DNA from: Cognatilysobacter xinjiangensis
Lineage (GTDB): Bacteria; Pseudomonadota; Gammaproteobacteria; Xanthomonadales; Xanthomonadaceae
DNA: 64,000 bases
NCBI RefSeq assembly: GCF_014651995.1
Contig: NZ_BMXY01000001.1
Span: forward strand, 558,001 to 622,000
Reading direction: 5' to 3'
A program made the position numbers and the translations under genes. Below are positions 9,080 through 18,468 of the stretch, in pieces. The notes under the pieces are model-generated. The model was not told the DNA's origin, searched no databases, and saw nothing but the letters and a program-made list of their open reading frames with translations. Position 1 is the first letter of the stretch, and each line of letters opens with the position of its first letter.

Positions 9080-11053
9080 TCAGCGCTCGCGCAGCAGGCG
9101 GAAGCCGACGTCGTCGTAGCCGCGGTTGGCGGTGAGCGCTTCCTGCGCCTTCCGGCCGCGCCACGAGCCGGCGGTGACCATGCGCTCGAGGCAGTTCTTG
9201 CCGCAGTCGCGCAGCCACAGGCTGATCGCGCGGCTGCCGGTCTGCGGCAGCGTGCGCGAGGACTCGACCGCCGTGGGCAGGCGGAATCGCCCGCCCGCTT
9301 GCGTGCCCAGCCAGAGCGCGTAGGCCTCGGCGTCCTGCAGCGAGACGCAGACCACCGGATCGGACGGCCCCTGGGGGAAGCCCGGATCGCGCCAGGTGCG
9401 CGGCTTCAGCACGCGCAGCACCGACGCGCGCTCGCGGCATAGCGCTGGCGCACGATTGGTGGCGTCGACGAAGCGCTGGAACTCGGCGCGAGTGACCGGC
9501 TCGCGCGAAACGCCGCCACGCGCGAGGTCCGCCACCTCGTCCCCTACCAGCGCGCGCGGCGTGCCGGCGATGGCATCGGCCTGCCGGGTCCAGCGCGCGA
9601 GGTCGGCCTTGCCGACGCCGGCATCGCCTGCGAGTGCGACGACCGCCCTCGCGCGCTTGCGGTCGTTGCGCGCCACGGCGTCGTCGAGCCGCGTGCGCAG
9701 CGCCTTCTCCACGTCGGCCTGCACCGCGGACTTCTGCGGGATGGACGCGTCGGTGGCGCGGATCAGGTCGGCATGGCGCGCGAGCAGGTCGCGCACCTTC
9801 GCGTCGTCCTGCTTGCGGATGCCGGACGCCACGCGCGTGCGCAGTGCGTCGGCGAGTTCGCCCGCGACCGCGCGGATGCGCGGGTCTTCGGAATTCTGCT
9901 GCCAGGCCTCGGCGATCGTCGCCAGCGCGTTGTCGCCGGGCGGCGTGGTGAGCGCGTTGCGCGCGATCTGGGCGCGTGCGCGGGCGACGGCTACTTCGAT
10001 GTCGGCGCCGGGCAGCGGCTCGAGCATGCGGTCGGTCGGATCGTCGATGACGGTCGCCGCAGGCGCTGCACTCCGCGTCGCGGGCTCTGCGCGGAAGAAG
10101 TCGCGATCCGCGCGCGGCCAAAGGGCTGCCGCGCCCCAGGCCACGCCGGCCAGTACCGCGAGCCCGGCGCCCCAGCGCAGCACCGGCGAGCCCAGCGTGC
10201 GTCGCACGCCGTCCCACGCCGGCAGCCATCGCGGCGGACGCACCGCCAGCATGGCTTCGCGCATCTCGGCGGCGGTCTGGAAGCGCGAGTCGGCGGCCTT
10301 GGCCAGCGCGCGGTACATGAAGCGCTGCCAGTGGCGCAGGTGCGCGGGCAACTTCGGAATCGGCTGCTGCGCGTGCGCGATCGCCATCGACAGCGCGTCG
10401 GCGGCCTCGTAGGGCAGGCGCCCCGCCAGCATTTCCCACAGCACGACGCCGAGCGCGTAGAGGTCCGCGCGTCCGTCGACGTCCTCGCCGCGCGCCTGCT
10501 CGGGCGCCATGTAGGCGGTGCTGCCGACGGCCAGGCCCGCGGTGGTGACGCGCGGGCCGAAGCCGCGACGCAGGGCGATGCCGAAGTCGGCCAGTAGCGG
10601 GCGGCCTGCGTCGTCGAACAGCACGTTCTCCGGCTTGACGTCGCGATGCACCACGCCGCGCGAGTGCGCGTATTCGAGCGCCGCCAGCAGCGCCACTGCG
10701 ATGTCGACCGCGCCGGCTTCGTCACGCGTGTAGTCGCGATCGCCGAGGTGGCCGCGCGGCAGGTGCGGCATGGAGTAGTAGGGCAGGCCATCCTTCGTGC
10801 GCCCCAGCTCGTGGATGCGCACGATGTGCGGATGCTCGAGCCGCGCGATGGTGCGGACCTCGTTCTCGAAGCGACGCCGGCTGATCTCGTCGCCCAGCGC
10901 CTGCGGCGACATCACCTTGATGGCGACCTCGCGGCCCAGCGCGACCTGGTCGGCGAGGTAGACGGTGGACATGCCGCCGCGACCGAGCTGCCGCAATACG
11001 CGGTAGCCATTGATCTCGGGAAGCGGAGCGGTCGCGGGCGAGGTGTCGTCCAT
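9080..11053 (-). CDS. Membrane-anchored Ser/Thr protein kinase with C-terminal formylglycine-enzyme-like domain
   Basis: A 657-residue protein. Residues 17-270 form a Hanks-type kinase: glycine loop LGRGGMSTVY (23-32), catalytic lysine K46, HRDVKPEN (136-143, catalytic D138) and DFG (156-158), all intact. It is an RD kinase. A single membrane helix lies at about 291-312, leaving the C-terminal half in the periplasm. After a charged helical region, the last roughly 130 residues resemble the sulfatase-modifying-factor (FGE/SUMF1) fold: VTRAEFQRFVDATN, then CVSLQDAEAYALWLG, GRFRLPTAVE, GSWRG and GFRLLRE. The central GNVWEW-type block is replaced by a shorter one, so this domain is probably a binding module. 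The start at 11053 was chosen over one 8 codons upstream because the kinase domain begins soon after. Confidence 0.9.
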   Translation of the reverse strand: MDDTSPATAPLPEINGYRVLRQLGRGGMSTVYLADQVALGREVAIKVMSPQALGDEISRRRFENEVRTIARLEHPHIVRIHELGRTKDGLPYYSMPHLPRGHLGDRDYTRDEAGAVDIAVALLAALEYAHSRGVVHRDVKPENVLFDDAGRPLLADFGIALRRGFGPRVTTAGLAVGSTAYMAPEQARGEDVDGRADLYALGVVLWEMLAGRLPYEAADALSMAIAHAQQPIPKLPAHLRHWQRFMYRALAKAADSRFQTAAEMREAMLAVRPPRWLPAWDGVRRTLGSPVLRWGAGLAVLAGVAWGAAALWPRADRDFFRAEPATRSAAPAATVIDDPTDRMLEPLPGADIEVAVARARAQIARNALTTPPGDNALATIAEAWQQNSEDPRIRAVAGELADALRTRVASGIRKQDDAKVRDLLARHADLIRATDASIPQKSAVQADVEKALRTRLDDAVARNDRKRARAVVALAGDAGVGKADLARWTRQADAIAGTPRALVGDEVADLARGGVSREPVTRAEFQRFVDATNRAPALCRERASVLRVLKPRTWRDPGFPQGPSDPVVCVSLQDAEAYALWLGTQAGGRFRLPTAVESSRTLPQTGSRAISLWLRDCGKNCLERMVTAGSWRGRKAQEALTANRGYDDVGFRLLRER

Positions 11054-11113
11054 TCGGCGCGAGCATATAGGACGCACGCGCGCGGCCGGGTACAGGCGCG
11101 TGGCGAAGCGTGA

Positions 11114-11563
11114 TCAGCGCCCCGGCTTGCGCTTCACGTAGAGCTGCTTGCGCACCTTCGCGACGGTCTCGCCGTTCGCGTCTATCACCGGAGTTTCGAA
11201 CCAGCGCAGGTGCTTGGCGCCGTCGGCGGTCTGCGCTCGGATGTCCTCGAGGGTGGCGTCGTCGAGGCGGAAGTCGGCATGAACGACGCCGCGACCCGGC
11301 CGCAGGAAGTCGATCGCGCCCGCGCGGTCCCAGACGAAGTAGTCGCGGCCGATGCTTCGCATCACCAGCAGCATCCAGAACGGGTCGGTCATCGCGAACA
11401 GGCTGCCGCCGAAATGCGTGCCGACCGCGTTGCGGTTCCAGGGGCGCATGCGCAGCTCGACACGTGCGTGGCGCCAGTCCTCCGCGAGATGGGTGACGTG
11501 GATGCCGGCCGCGAGGAACGGCGGCCACAGGTTGAGACCGTGTCGGAACGTGGAGGCTTTCAT
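11114..11563 (-). CDS. DUF4442 hotdog-fold thioesterase-like protein
   Basis: A 149-residue protein of the DUF4442 family, which has the hotdog fold of acyl-CoA thioesterases. The RPWNRNAVGTHFGGSLFAM segment, with a His and Gly cluster at the N-terminus of the central helix, is the typical signature. No partner enzyme is adjacent, so the acyl substrate is unknown. The ATG has only a weak ribosome-binding site. It lies 52 nt after cnoX in the same direction and may be cotranscribed with it. Assignment to the family is good; enzymatic activity is inferred. Confidence 0.85.
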   Translation of the reverse strand: MKASTFRHGLNLWPPFLAAGIHVTHLAEDWRHARVELRMRPWNRNAVGTHFGGSLFAMTDPFWMLLVMRSIGRDYFVWDRAGAIDFLRPGRGVVHADFRLDDATLEDIRAQTADGAKHLRWFETPVIDANGETVAKVRKQLYVKRKPGR

Positions 11564-11615
11564 GCGGGCGTGCGGGACGAACGGGTCGTCCCGCGAATGG
11601 GCCGTTGGACGACGA

Positions 11616-12482
11616 TCAGAACAGCAGCGAGGACATGCGGCGGCGGTAACGCCCGACGAGGTCCTCGTCCTGCACCACGCGGAAGGCGTCGATCAGCGTG
11701 CGGCGCGCGAGGCCGTCCTCGAACTGGCGGTCGCGGCGCAGCATCTCGATCAGGTGTTCCAGGCCCGATTCCTCGCGACCGGCGACCAAGTGCTGCACGG
11801 CCAGCAGGTGGCGCGCGCGCAGGTCGCCTTCGTCCGCCGCGAGCGCGGCCTCCAGCACCTCGGCGGGCGGTGCGTCGCGGCCCACGGCGAGCAGGCGCAG
11901 GTGCGCACGCGCGCGCTCGGTGCGGTCGTCGGTGGCGAGGTTCGCGGGCAGTGCGTCGAGCAGCTGCTCCGCCTCGGCGGTGGCGCCGGTGCGCAGCAGG
12001 GCGAGCGCGAGGTCGAGCTTGATGGTGTCGTCCTCGGGCTTGGCGGCGGACTCGGCGCGCAGGCGCATCACGTCGACGTGCGGATCGACCGCCGCCGGCG
12101 CCTCCGGGGCGGCCTCTTCCGCCGCTGCGCGCGGCTCGATGCCGTGCGAGCGCAGCAGTTCGCGCAGCGCGCCCTCCGGCACCACGCCGGGAAACCCGTC
12201 GGCCAGCTGGCCGTCCTTGACCAGAAACACGGTAGGGATGGAACGCACCTGGAAGGCCGCGGCGAGCTGCTGCTCCTTGTCGACGTCGACCTTGGCCAGC
12301 AGGAAGGCGCCGTTGTACTCGGCCGCGAGCTTCTCGAGGATCGGCCCGAGCTGCTTGCAGGGTCCGCACCACTCGGCCCAGAAGTCGACCAGCACGGGGA
12401 CTTCGAGCGAACGCTGGAGGACCTCGTCCTGGAAGCGTTCGGCGGTGGCGTCGAAGACGTGCGGGTTCGCGTCGGCGGTCAT
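11616..12482 (-). CDS. cnoX: Thioredoxin-TPR chaperedoxin CnoX (YbbN)
   Basis: A 288-residue protein with an N-terminal thioredoxin domain (about 1-115) and a C-terminal TPR-type helical region. This is the architecture of CnoX/YbbN, which holds oxidised unfolding proteins and passes them to GroEL and DnaK. The active site is a complete WCGPC (C39, C42). The E. coli protein lacks the first cysteine, so this one should be redox active. The ATG at 12482 has AGGAG 6 nt upstream; an in-frame start 20 codons earlier is not supported. It is divergent from the DUF998 gene. Confidence 0.92.
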   Translation of the reverse strand: MTADANPHVFDATAERFQDEVLQRSLEVPVLVDFWAEWCGPCKQLGPILEKLAAEYNGAFLLAKVDVDKEQQLAAAFQVRSIPTVFLVKDGQLADGFPGVVPEGALRELLRSHGIEPRAAAEEAAPEAPAAVDPHVDVMRLRAESAAKPEDDTIKLDLALALLRTGATAEAEQLLDALPANLATDDRTERARAHLRLLAVGRDAPPAEVLEAALAADEGDLRARHLLAVQHLVAGREESGLEHLIEMLRRDRQFEDGLARRTLIDAFRVVQDEDLVGRYRRRMSSLLF

Positions 12483-12556
12483 GGCGGCTCCTTGATGTCG
12501 TCGGCAGATGGGGACGGCGCCCAGGCTGCGCAAGGCCGGCACGCTAGCATGCGCGG

Positions 12557-13159
12557 ATGCAACGCTCCGTCAGCCTTCCCCGCATCGCCGCCGTGTCGGC
12601 GGCCGTCCTCTTCGCCGGCGCCGTCGCCGGCTTCGGCGCCGCGTTCCCGCGCTTCCTGCAGCTGGTGCATCCGGTGGCCGCACTGGGCGCCAGCGGCGTG
12701 CCGCGGGCGATGGCGTTCAACCTGGTGGCGTTCGTGACGCCCGGGGTGCTGGCGATCCTCGTCGCGCAGTCGCTGCGCGCGCGCATGTCGTCCGCGCCGA
12801 TGGCCGCGCGTCTCGGCGTGCAGATGCTCACGCTGGCCGCGATGGCCTTCGCGGCGCTCGGGCTCCTTCCGTTGGACTCGCGCGACCTGCTGTCGGCCGC
12901 CAGCCGCGCGCACGCGGCGGCATGGACCGTCTGGTGGATCGCGTTCGTCGCCGGCGGGCTGCTGCTGGGCGTCGGCATGCGCGGCACGCCGCATGCGCCG
13001 CGCTCGCGCGCCGTGGCCGCATGCGCGCTGGTGGCGCTGGCGTTCGCCTTGCTGCTGCCCGGGCTCGTGCCGATCGGGCTGTCGCAGCGCATCGCGTTCG
13101 CGGCCTGGCTGCTGGCGGTGCTGCTGATGGCGCCGGCGCGGGCGAATGGCGGCCGCTGA
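12557..13159 (+). CDS. DUF998 family membrane protein
   Basis: A 200-residue integral membrane protein with six predicted hydrophobic segments spread along its length and no soluble domain, matching the DUF998 family. It starts at an ATG with no Shine-Dalgarno sequence. A TAGCAT hexamer lies 6 nt upstream, so a leaderless transcript is possible. It stands alone between divergent cnoX and convergent diguanylate cyclase genes. Function unknown. Confidence 0.8.
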   Translation: MQRSVSLPRIAAVSAAVLFAGAVAGFGAAFPRFLQLVHPVAALGASGVPRAMAFNLVAFVTPGVLAILVAQSLRARMSSAPMAARLGVQMLTLAAMAFAALGLLPLDSRDLLSAASRAHAAAWTVWWIAFVAGGLLLGVGMRGTPHAPRSRAVAACALVALAFALLLPGLVPIGLSQRIAFAAWLLAVLLMAPARANGGR

Positions 13160-13205
13160 GGCGCGACCCTTCGAAACACCAGCGGCCGAGGCCGTCTACC
13201 TGAAA

Positions 13206-14915
13206 TCAGCCCGTCGTTGCAGCGCCCACGCGCAGGACGCGATTGCGCCCCTGTGCCTTCGCGGCATAAAGGGCGCGGTCGGCACGGGCCATCATCGTCT
13301 GCGGCGTATCCATGCCTGCGCGCAGTTCATCGACGCCGATCGACGCCGTGACCGGTCCGAGCTCGCGGCCGAGGTAGAGGATCGACGCCTCCGCGATTGC
13401 GGCCCGGATCTGCTCGGCGCGCGCCGTCGCCTGTTCGACGTCGGCCTCCGGCATGACGACGGTGAACTCCTCGCCGCCGAACCGGCAGGCGATGTCCTCG
13501 CCGCGCGTCGTGGCGGCGAGCACCTGGCCGATGCGCGCCAGCAGCGCGTCGCCGGCGGCGTGGCCGTGTTCGTCGTTGAAGCGCTTGAAGTGGTCGACGT
13601 CGAGCATCAGCACCGATAGCGGCCGGCCGCGGCGTTCGCAGCGCTCGGCCTCGCGCGGCAGGCTTTCCTCGAGGTAGCGACGGTTGTACAGGCCGGTGAG
13701 CGGGTCGCGTAGCGACTGCATGCGCAGGCTTTCGCGCAGGTCGAGGCTGTGCAGCACCACGCCCAGGTGCTCGCCGACGGATTCCACCGCGGCGCGCTCG
13801 TACTCGCTCAGCGGCTCGCCCAGCCGGCTGCTCACGTGCAGCACGCCCAGCACGACGCCCTGCGAGGTGAGCGGCACGCAGATGCCGCAGGCCTGCTCCT
13901 CGGTCATGCCGCGCAGGTGCTCGCAGAAGGCCGTCGGACGCCGCGGGTCCCAGGCATGCGCGTCGCCGCGACGCAGCGCCCAGCACTGGTCGGGTCGGAT
14001 GAACTCGGCGTATTCCTCGCCACGCGTGCCGAACAGCACGTGGCGCTCAAGCAGGTTCTGCGAAGCGCGCATCGTGTAGCAGGCGCCCGCGCCGTGCGGC
14101 ACCAGCTGCGCGAGCGCGTTGCCGGCTACGTCCAGCACCTCGTCGACGCTCTGGCAGCTGTGCAGGAGCCCGGCGAAGGCCGCGAGCGTGCGGCGCTGCT
14201 CGCCCAGGCGCTCGCGCTGGACGGCGGCGGCCTCGAGCGTTTCGACGGCGTCGCGCGCTTGCTGCTCGTGCCGGCGCGCGCGGCGGGCCTCGCGGCCGAC
14301 CATCGACAGCAGCATGCCGAGCATCGCCAGCGACACGGCCATGCCGCCGACCACCACGGCACGCAGCCGGGTGGAACTGCGGTCGTTGTCGGTGCGCCGC
14401 GAATCGAGGAGACGCTGCTCGTGGCGTTCCATCTCCGTGGCGACCCGCTCGAGCGCCGCGTCCAGCGGAACGCCCCGCAGCAGCATGTCGCGATTGGCCT
14501 CGGCGCCGCGGCCGGCCGTCTGCAGGCTTACCGAATGGTCGATCTGCTGCACACGCTCGCGCACCCGGTCGCGCAGGGCCTCGGCGCGACCGTGCTGCTC
14601 CGGGTTGTCGCGGACGGTCTGCAGGAGCGCTTCGGCGCGCTGCAGCGGCAACTGGCGCACTTCGCGGTACTGCGCTTCGAGGCCGGGGTCGTCGCTGAGG
14701 CGGAAGCCGCGAGCGGTCGCCTCGGCATGACCCAGCGCCGAGCGCACGGCCTCGATCTGGCCTTGGACCTCATAGCTGTGGGTGACCCAGCGGGTGCTGG
14801 CGTCGAACGACCGGATGCCGGCGAGCATGGCGGCGGTCACGCCCACCAGGAGTGCGATCAGGGCCAGCAGCAGGGGCAGGCGGCGGCGGTCGAAATGCGG
14901 AAAAAACAACGGCAT
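13206..14915 (-). CDS. Diguanylate cyclase with CHASE3, GAF and GGDEF domains
   Basis: A 569-residue sensor enzyme that makes cyclic di-GMP. Order: membrane helix (about 9-31), periplasmic CHASE3 domain (about 35-165), second membrane helix (about 172-195), coiled coil, GAF domain (about 225-385) and GGDEF domain (about 400-565). The active-site motif is GGEEF (480-484). RGED at 471-474 gives an RxxD product-inhibition site at the standard 5-residue spacing, so feedback inhibition by c-di-GMP is expected. The ATG at 14915 is preferred because upstream in-frame starts would overlap divergent leuS and precede the first membrane helix. The signal sensed is unknown. Confidence 0.93.
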   Translation of the reverse strand: MPLFFPHFDRRRLPLLLALIALLVGVTAAMLAGIRSFDASTRWVTHSYEVQGQIEAVRSALGHAEATARGFRLSDDPGLEAQYREVRQLPLQRAEALLQTVRDNPEQHGRAEALRDRVRERVQQIDHSVSLQTAGRGAEANRDMLLRGVPLDAALERVATEMERHEQRLLDSRRTDNDRSSTRLRAVVVGGMAVSLAMLGMLLSMVGREARRARRHEQQARDAVETLEAAAVQRERLGEQRRTLAAFAGLLHSCQSVDEVLDVAGNALAQLVPHGAGACYTMRASQNLLERHVLFGTRGEEYAEFIRPDQCWALRRGDAHAWDPRRPTAFCEHLRGMTEEQACGICVPLTSQGVVLGVLHVSSRLGEPLSEYERAAVESVGEHLGVVLHSLDLRESLRMQSLRDPLTGLYNRRYLEESLPREAERCERRGRPLSVLMLDVDHFKRFNDEHGHAAGDALLARIGQVLAATTRGEDIACRFGGEEFTVVMPEADVEQATARAEQIRAAIAEASILYLGRELGPVTASIGVDELRAGMDTPQTMMARADRALYAAKAQGRNRVLRVGAATTG

Positions 14916-15030
14916 CGGCCTCTGGGATCGGGGAAACGACGGCGGAACGGCAATGAACCGTTCACAAGCGTGACGCCGATTCGGGCGCTGCGATAGGCTT
15001 TCCGACCGCCTTTGTCTCTGGACCGCCGTC

Positions 15031-17802
15031 GTGACCTCCATGAATGTGACTGACGTCACCGATTCCGGTGCCGAGCCGCGCGCCTACGAACCGTCCGCGG
15101 TGGAGGCGGCCGCCCAGGCCTTCTGGAGCCGTACGCAGGCGTTCGAGGTCGACGAGTCTTCGGCCAAGCCCAAGTACTACTGCCTGTCGATGCTGCCGTA
15201 CCCGTCGGGCGCGCTGCACATGGGCCACGTGCGCAATTACACGATCGGCGACGTCATCAGCCGCTACAAGCGCATGACCGGCCACAACGTGCTGCAGCCG
15301 ATGGGCTGGGACGCCTTCGGCCTGCCGGCCGAGAACGCCGCGATCAAGAACCGCACCGCGCCGGCGAAGTGGACCTACGCCAACATCGACCACATGCGCG
15401 CCCAGCTGCAGCAGATGGGCTATGCGATCGACTGGTCGCGCGAGTTCGCCACCTGCCGCCCGGACTACTACGTCCACGAGCAGCGCATGTTCGTGCGGCT
15501 GATGAAGAAGGGTCTCGCGTACCGCCGCAATTCGGTCGTGAACTGGGACCCGGTCGACCAGACCGTGCTCGCGAACGAGCAAGTGATCGACGGCCGCGGC
15601 TGGCGCACCGGCGCGCTGGTGGAAAAGCGCGAGATCCCGCAGTGGTTCCTCAAGATCACCGACTACGCGCAGGAGCTGCTCGACGGCCTCGACACGCTCC
15701 CCGGCTGGCCCGACGCGGTCAAGACCATGCAGCGCAACTGGATCGGCCGCTCGGAAGGGCTCGAGATCCGGTTCGACGTGCGCTCGCCCGCGGGCGGCGC
15801 GCTCGAGCCGCTCACGGTGTTCACCACGCGCCCCGACACGCTGATGGGCGTCAGCTTCGTGTCCATCGCGGCGGAGCACCCGCTCGCGCTGGCGGCGGCC
15901 GAGTCGAATCCCGGCCTCGCCGAGTTCATCGCCGAGTTGCGCCAGGGTGGCGTGTCGGAGGCCGAACTCGAGACGCAGGAAAAGCGCGGCATGGACACCG
16001 GCCTGCGCGCCATCCATCCGCTCAGCGGCGAAGAAGTGCCGGTGTTCGTCGCCAATTTCGTGCTGATGAACTACGGCACCGGCGCGGTGATGGGCGTGCC
16101 GGGCCATGACGAGCGTGACTGGGCCTTCGCCAGGAAGTACGACCTGCCGATACGCATGGTGGTGGTGCCGCCGCACATCCGCGATGCGATCGTCGAGGCC
16201 GCGCAGCACCTCGGCCATCTCGACGACCCCATGAGCACGGCCCTCGGCGAGCACGCGCCGGTCGATCCGTACGAGACGCGCGCGGCCGTGGAAGTGGTCG
16301 ACGAGTTCGAGCGCAATGTCCTCGATAGCGGTGCGTGGACCGAGAAGGGCTGGATCGTCAATTCCGACGAGCTCGACGGCATGGACTACGCCGAGGCATT
16401 CGAGTACCTCGCGAGGAAGCTCGAGGCCGAGGGGCGCGGCCGCCGTCGCGTGAACTACCGCCTGCGCGACTGGGGCGTGAGTCGCCAGCGCTACTGGGGT
16501 TGCCCGATCCCGGTGATCTACTGCGACGCCTGCGGCGCGGTCCCGGTGCCGGAAGACCAACTGCCCGTCGTGCTGCCCGAGGACGTCGAGTTCAGCGGCG
16601 TGTCGTCGCCGATCAAGTCCGATCCGGAGTGGCGCAAGACCACGTGCCCGTCGTGCGGCGCCGCCGCCGAGCGCGAGACGGACACCTTCGACACCTTCAT
16701 GGAGTCGAGCTGGTACTACGCGCGCTACACCTCGCCGGGCTCGTCCGAGCAGGTCGACGCGCGCGCGAAGTACTGGTTGCCGGTCGACCAGTACATCGGC
16801 GGCATCGAGCACGCGATCCTGCACCTGCTGTATTTCCGCTTCTATCACCGCCTGCTGCGCGATGCCGGCCTGGTCAACGGCGACGAGCCCGCCACCAACC
16901 TGCTCACGCAGGGCATGGTCATCGCCGACACGTTCTACCGCGAGCTCGACAACGGCGCGAAGGACTGGATCAACCCGGCGGACGTCGAGATCGACCGCGA
17001 CGAGCGCGGCAAGATCATCGGCGCGCACAGCAAGGTCGACGGCGGCCGCGTGCAGATCGGCGGCACCGAGAAGATGTCGAAGTCGAAGAACAACGGCGTC
17101 GACCCGCAGATCATGGTCGCCAAGTTCGGCGCCGACACGGTGCGCCTGTTCTCGATGTTCGCCGCGCCGCCGGAGCAGTCGCTGGAGTGGAACGAGGCCG
17201 GCGTCGAGGGCATGGCGCGCTTCCTGCGCCGCTTCTGGCGCGAGGTGATCACGCACGTGTCGCAGCCGGATCACCCGAAGGTCGACGCGTCGCAGCTCAC
17301 GCCCGTGCAGAAGACGCTGCGCCGCCAGCTGCACGAGACGATCCAGAAGGTCGGCGACGACTACGGTCGTCGCCACAGCTTCAACACGGCGATCGCATCC
17401 TTGATGGAGCTGCTCAACGCGGTGTCGAAGTTCGACGACATGAGCGACCAGGGCCGCGCGGTGCGACACGAGGCGCTGCAGACGATGGTGCTGCTGCTCA
17501 ATCCGGTGACGCCGCACGTCTGCCACCAGCTCTGGCAGGCGCTGGGACATCCGGAGACGCTGCTGGAGGACGTGCCGTTCCCCCAGGCCGATCCCGCTGC
17601 GCTGGTGCGCGACGCGGTGACGCTCGCGGTGCAGGTCAACGGCAAGCTGCGCGGCACGATCGAGGCGCCGGTCAATGCGCCGCGCGAGGCTGTCGAGGCC
17701 GCCGCGCTCGCCGAGCCCGGCGTCGCGAAGTTCCTCGAGGGGCAGACCGTGCGCAAGGTGATCGTGGTGCCCGGCAAGATCGTCAACATCGTCGCCGGCT
17801 GA
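15031..17802 (+). CDS. leuS: Leucyl-tRNA synthetase
   Basis: A 923-residue class I aminoacyl-tRNA synthetase that charges tRNA-Leu. The HIGH-type motif is HMGH (63-66) and KMSKS is at 681-685. The editing domain carries the TTRPDT threonine-rich block. Length is slightly above the usual 860-880 residues because of insertions near the editing domain. Two starts are possible: GTG at 15031 and ATG at 15040. Neither has a strong ribosome-binding site. It opens a plus-strand cluster with lptE, holA, nadD, rsfS and rlmH, the same order as in E. coli except for mrdA and other genes beyond. The 115-nt gap to the divergent cyclase gene must contain its promoter. Confidence 0.98.
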   Translation: MTSMNVTDVTDSGAEPRAYEPSAVEAAAQAFWSRTQAFEVDESSAKPKYYCLSMLPYPSGALHMGHVRNYTIGDVISRYKRMTGHNVLQPMGWDAFGLPAENAAIKNRTAPAKWTYANIDHMRAQLQQMGYAIDWSREFATCRPDYYVHEQRMFVRLMKKGLAYRRNSVVNWDPVDQTVLANEQVIDGRGWRTGALVEKREIPQWFLKITDYAQELLDGLDTLPGWPDAVKTMQRNWIGRSEGLEIRFDVRSPAGGALEPLTVFTTRPDTLMGVSFVSIAAEHPLALAAAESNPGLAEFIAELRQGGVSEAELETQEKRGMDTGLRAIHPLSGEEVPVFVANFVLMNYGTGAVMGVPGHDERDWAFARKYDLPIRMVVVPPHIRDAIVEAAQHLGHLDDPMSTALGEHAPVDPYETRAAVEVVDEFERNVLDSGAWTEKGWIVNSDELDGMDYAEAFEYLARKLEAEGRGRRRVNYRLRDWGVSRQRYWGCPIPVIYCDACGAVPVPEDQLPVVLPEDVEFSGVSSPIKSDPEWRKTTCPSCGAAAERETDTFDTFMESSWYYARYTSPGSSEQVDARAKYWLPVDQYIGGIEHAILHLLYFRFYHRLLRDAGLVNGDEPATNLLTQGMVIADTFYRELDNGAKDWINPADVEIDRDERGKIIGAHSKVDGGRVQIGGTEKMSKSKNNGVDPQIMVAKFGADTVRLFSMFAAPPEQSLEWNEAGVEGMARFLRRFWREVITHVSQPDHPKVDASQLTPVQKTLRRQLHETIQKVGDDYGRRHSFNTAIASLMELLNAVSKFDDMSDQGRAVRHEALQTMVLLLNPVTPHVCHQLWQALGHPETLLEDVPFPQADPAALVRDAVTLAVQVNGKLRGTIEAPVNAPREAVEAAALAEPGVAKFLEGQTVRKVIVVPGKIVNIVAG

Positions 17803-17882
17803 TCAGGAGCGTCCATGCACATCGCGTGGACGCTCCGCCTGTCGGTATTGCCGCCCACCCCCGCCTCGTCCAGACTCCGCGC

Positions 17883-18458
17883 ATGATCCGACGCCTGCTT
17901 CCCGCCGTCCTCGCCGTGGCCCTGACCGGGTGCGGCTTCCATCTGCGCGACCAGATCACCGTGCCGATGCAGGTGAGCCCGCTCCACGTGGTGTCGGCCG
18001 ACCGCTACAGCCCGCTGGCCGAAACCATCGCGCAGGCGCTGGAACGCGGCGGCGTCACCGTGATCCGCGAAGGCGGCGAGGGCGCGGTGCTCGACATCGT
18101 GGCCGAGCAGTGGGGCGATACGCCGATCAGCGTCGATGCCCTGGGCCGCTCGCAGGAATTCAGCCTGCGCTACGCGGTGATCTTCGAACTGCGCGATGCG
18201 GCCGGTACGGTGCTGGTGCCGCGCCAGACCATCGAGCTCGCGCGCGATTACGTGCAGAATCCGACCAACGCGATCGGCACCGAGGGCGAGCGCGAGACGC
18301 TGTCGCGCGAGCTGCGTCGCGAGATGGCGTTCTCGGTGCTGCGTCGCGTCGACGCGGTGTTCAAGTCGGGCGACGTGCAGCAGCAGAACCCGCCGATCCC
18401 GCAGCCCGCCATCACGCCGAACCCGGCGGACGAGGCCGCGGGCAATCCCGGCGGCTGA
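17883..18458 (+). CDS. lptE: LPS assembly lipoprotein LptE
   Basis: A 191-residue outer-membrane lipoprotein that plugs and supports the LptD lipopolysaccharide translocon. The N-terminus has a lipobox (LTGC) within a 17-residue signal, directly followed by GFHLRDQ, a strong LptE hallmark. The C-terminal tail is Pro/Asn/Gln-rich (QQQNPPIPQPAITPNPADEA) and probably disordered. It lies between leuS and holA as in other gammaproteobacteria. It ends 10 nt before holA. Confidence 0.95.
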   Translation: MIRRLLPAVLAVALTGCGFHLRDQITVPMQVSPLHVVSADRYSPLAETIAQALERGGVTVIREGGEGAVLDIVAEQWGDTPISVDALGRSQEFSLRYAVIFELRDAAGTVLVPRQTIELARDYVQNPTNAIGTEGERETLSRELRREMAFSVLRRVDAVFKSGDVQQQNPPIPQPAITPNPADEAAGNPGG

Positions 18459-18468
18459 TCGAGCGAAC

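Noticed and set aside
14962-17550. An 862-codon open frame antisense to leuS
   Set aside because: It lies wholly over leuS, has no recognisable domain and a composition rich in R, H, V and L, as expected from the reverse of GC-rich codons.
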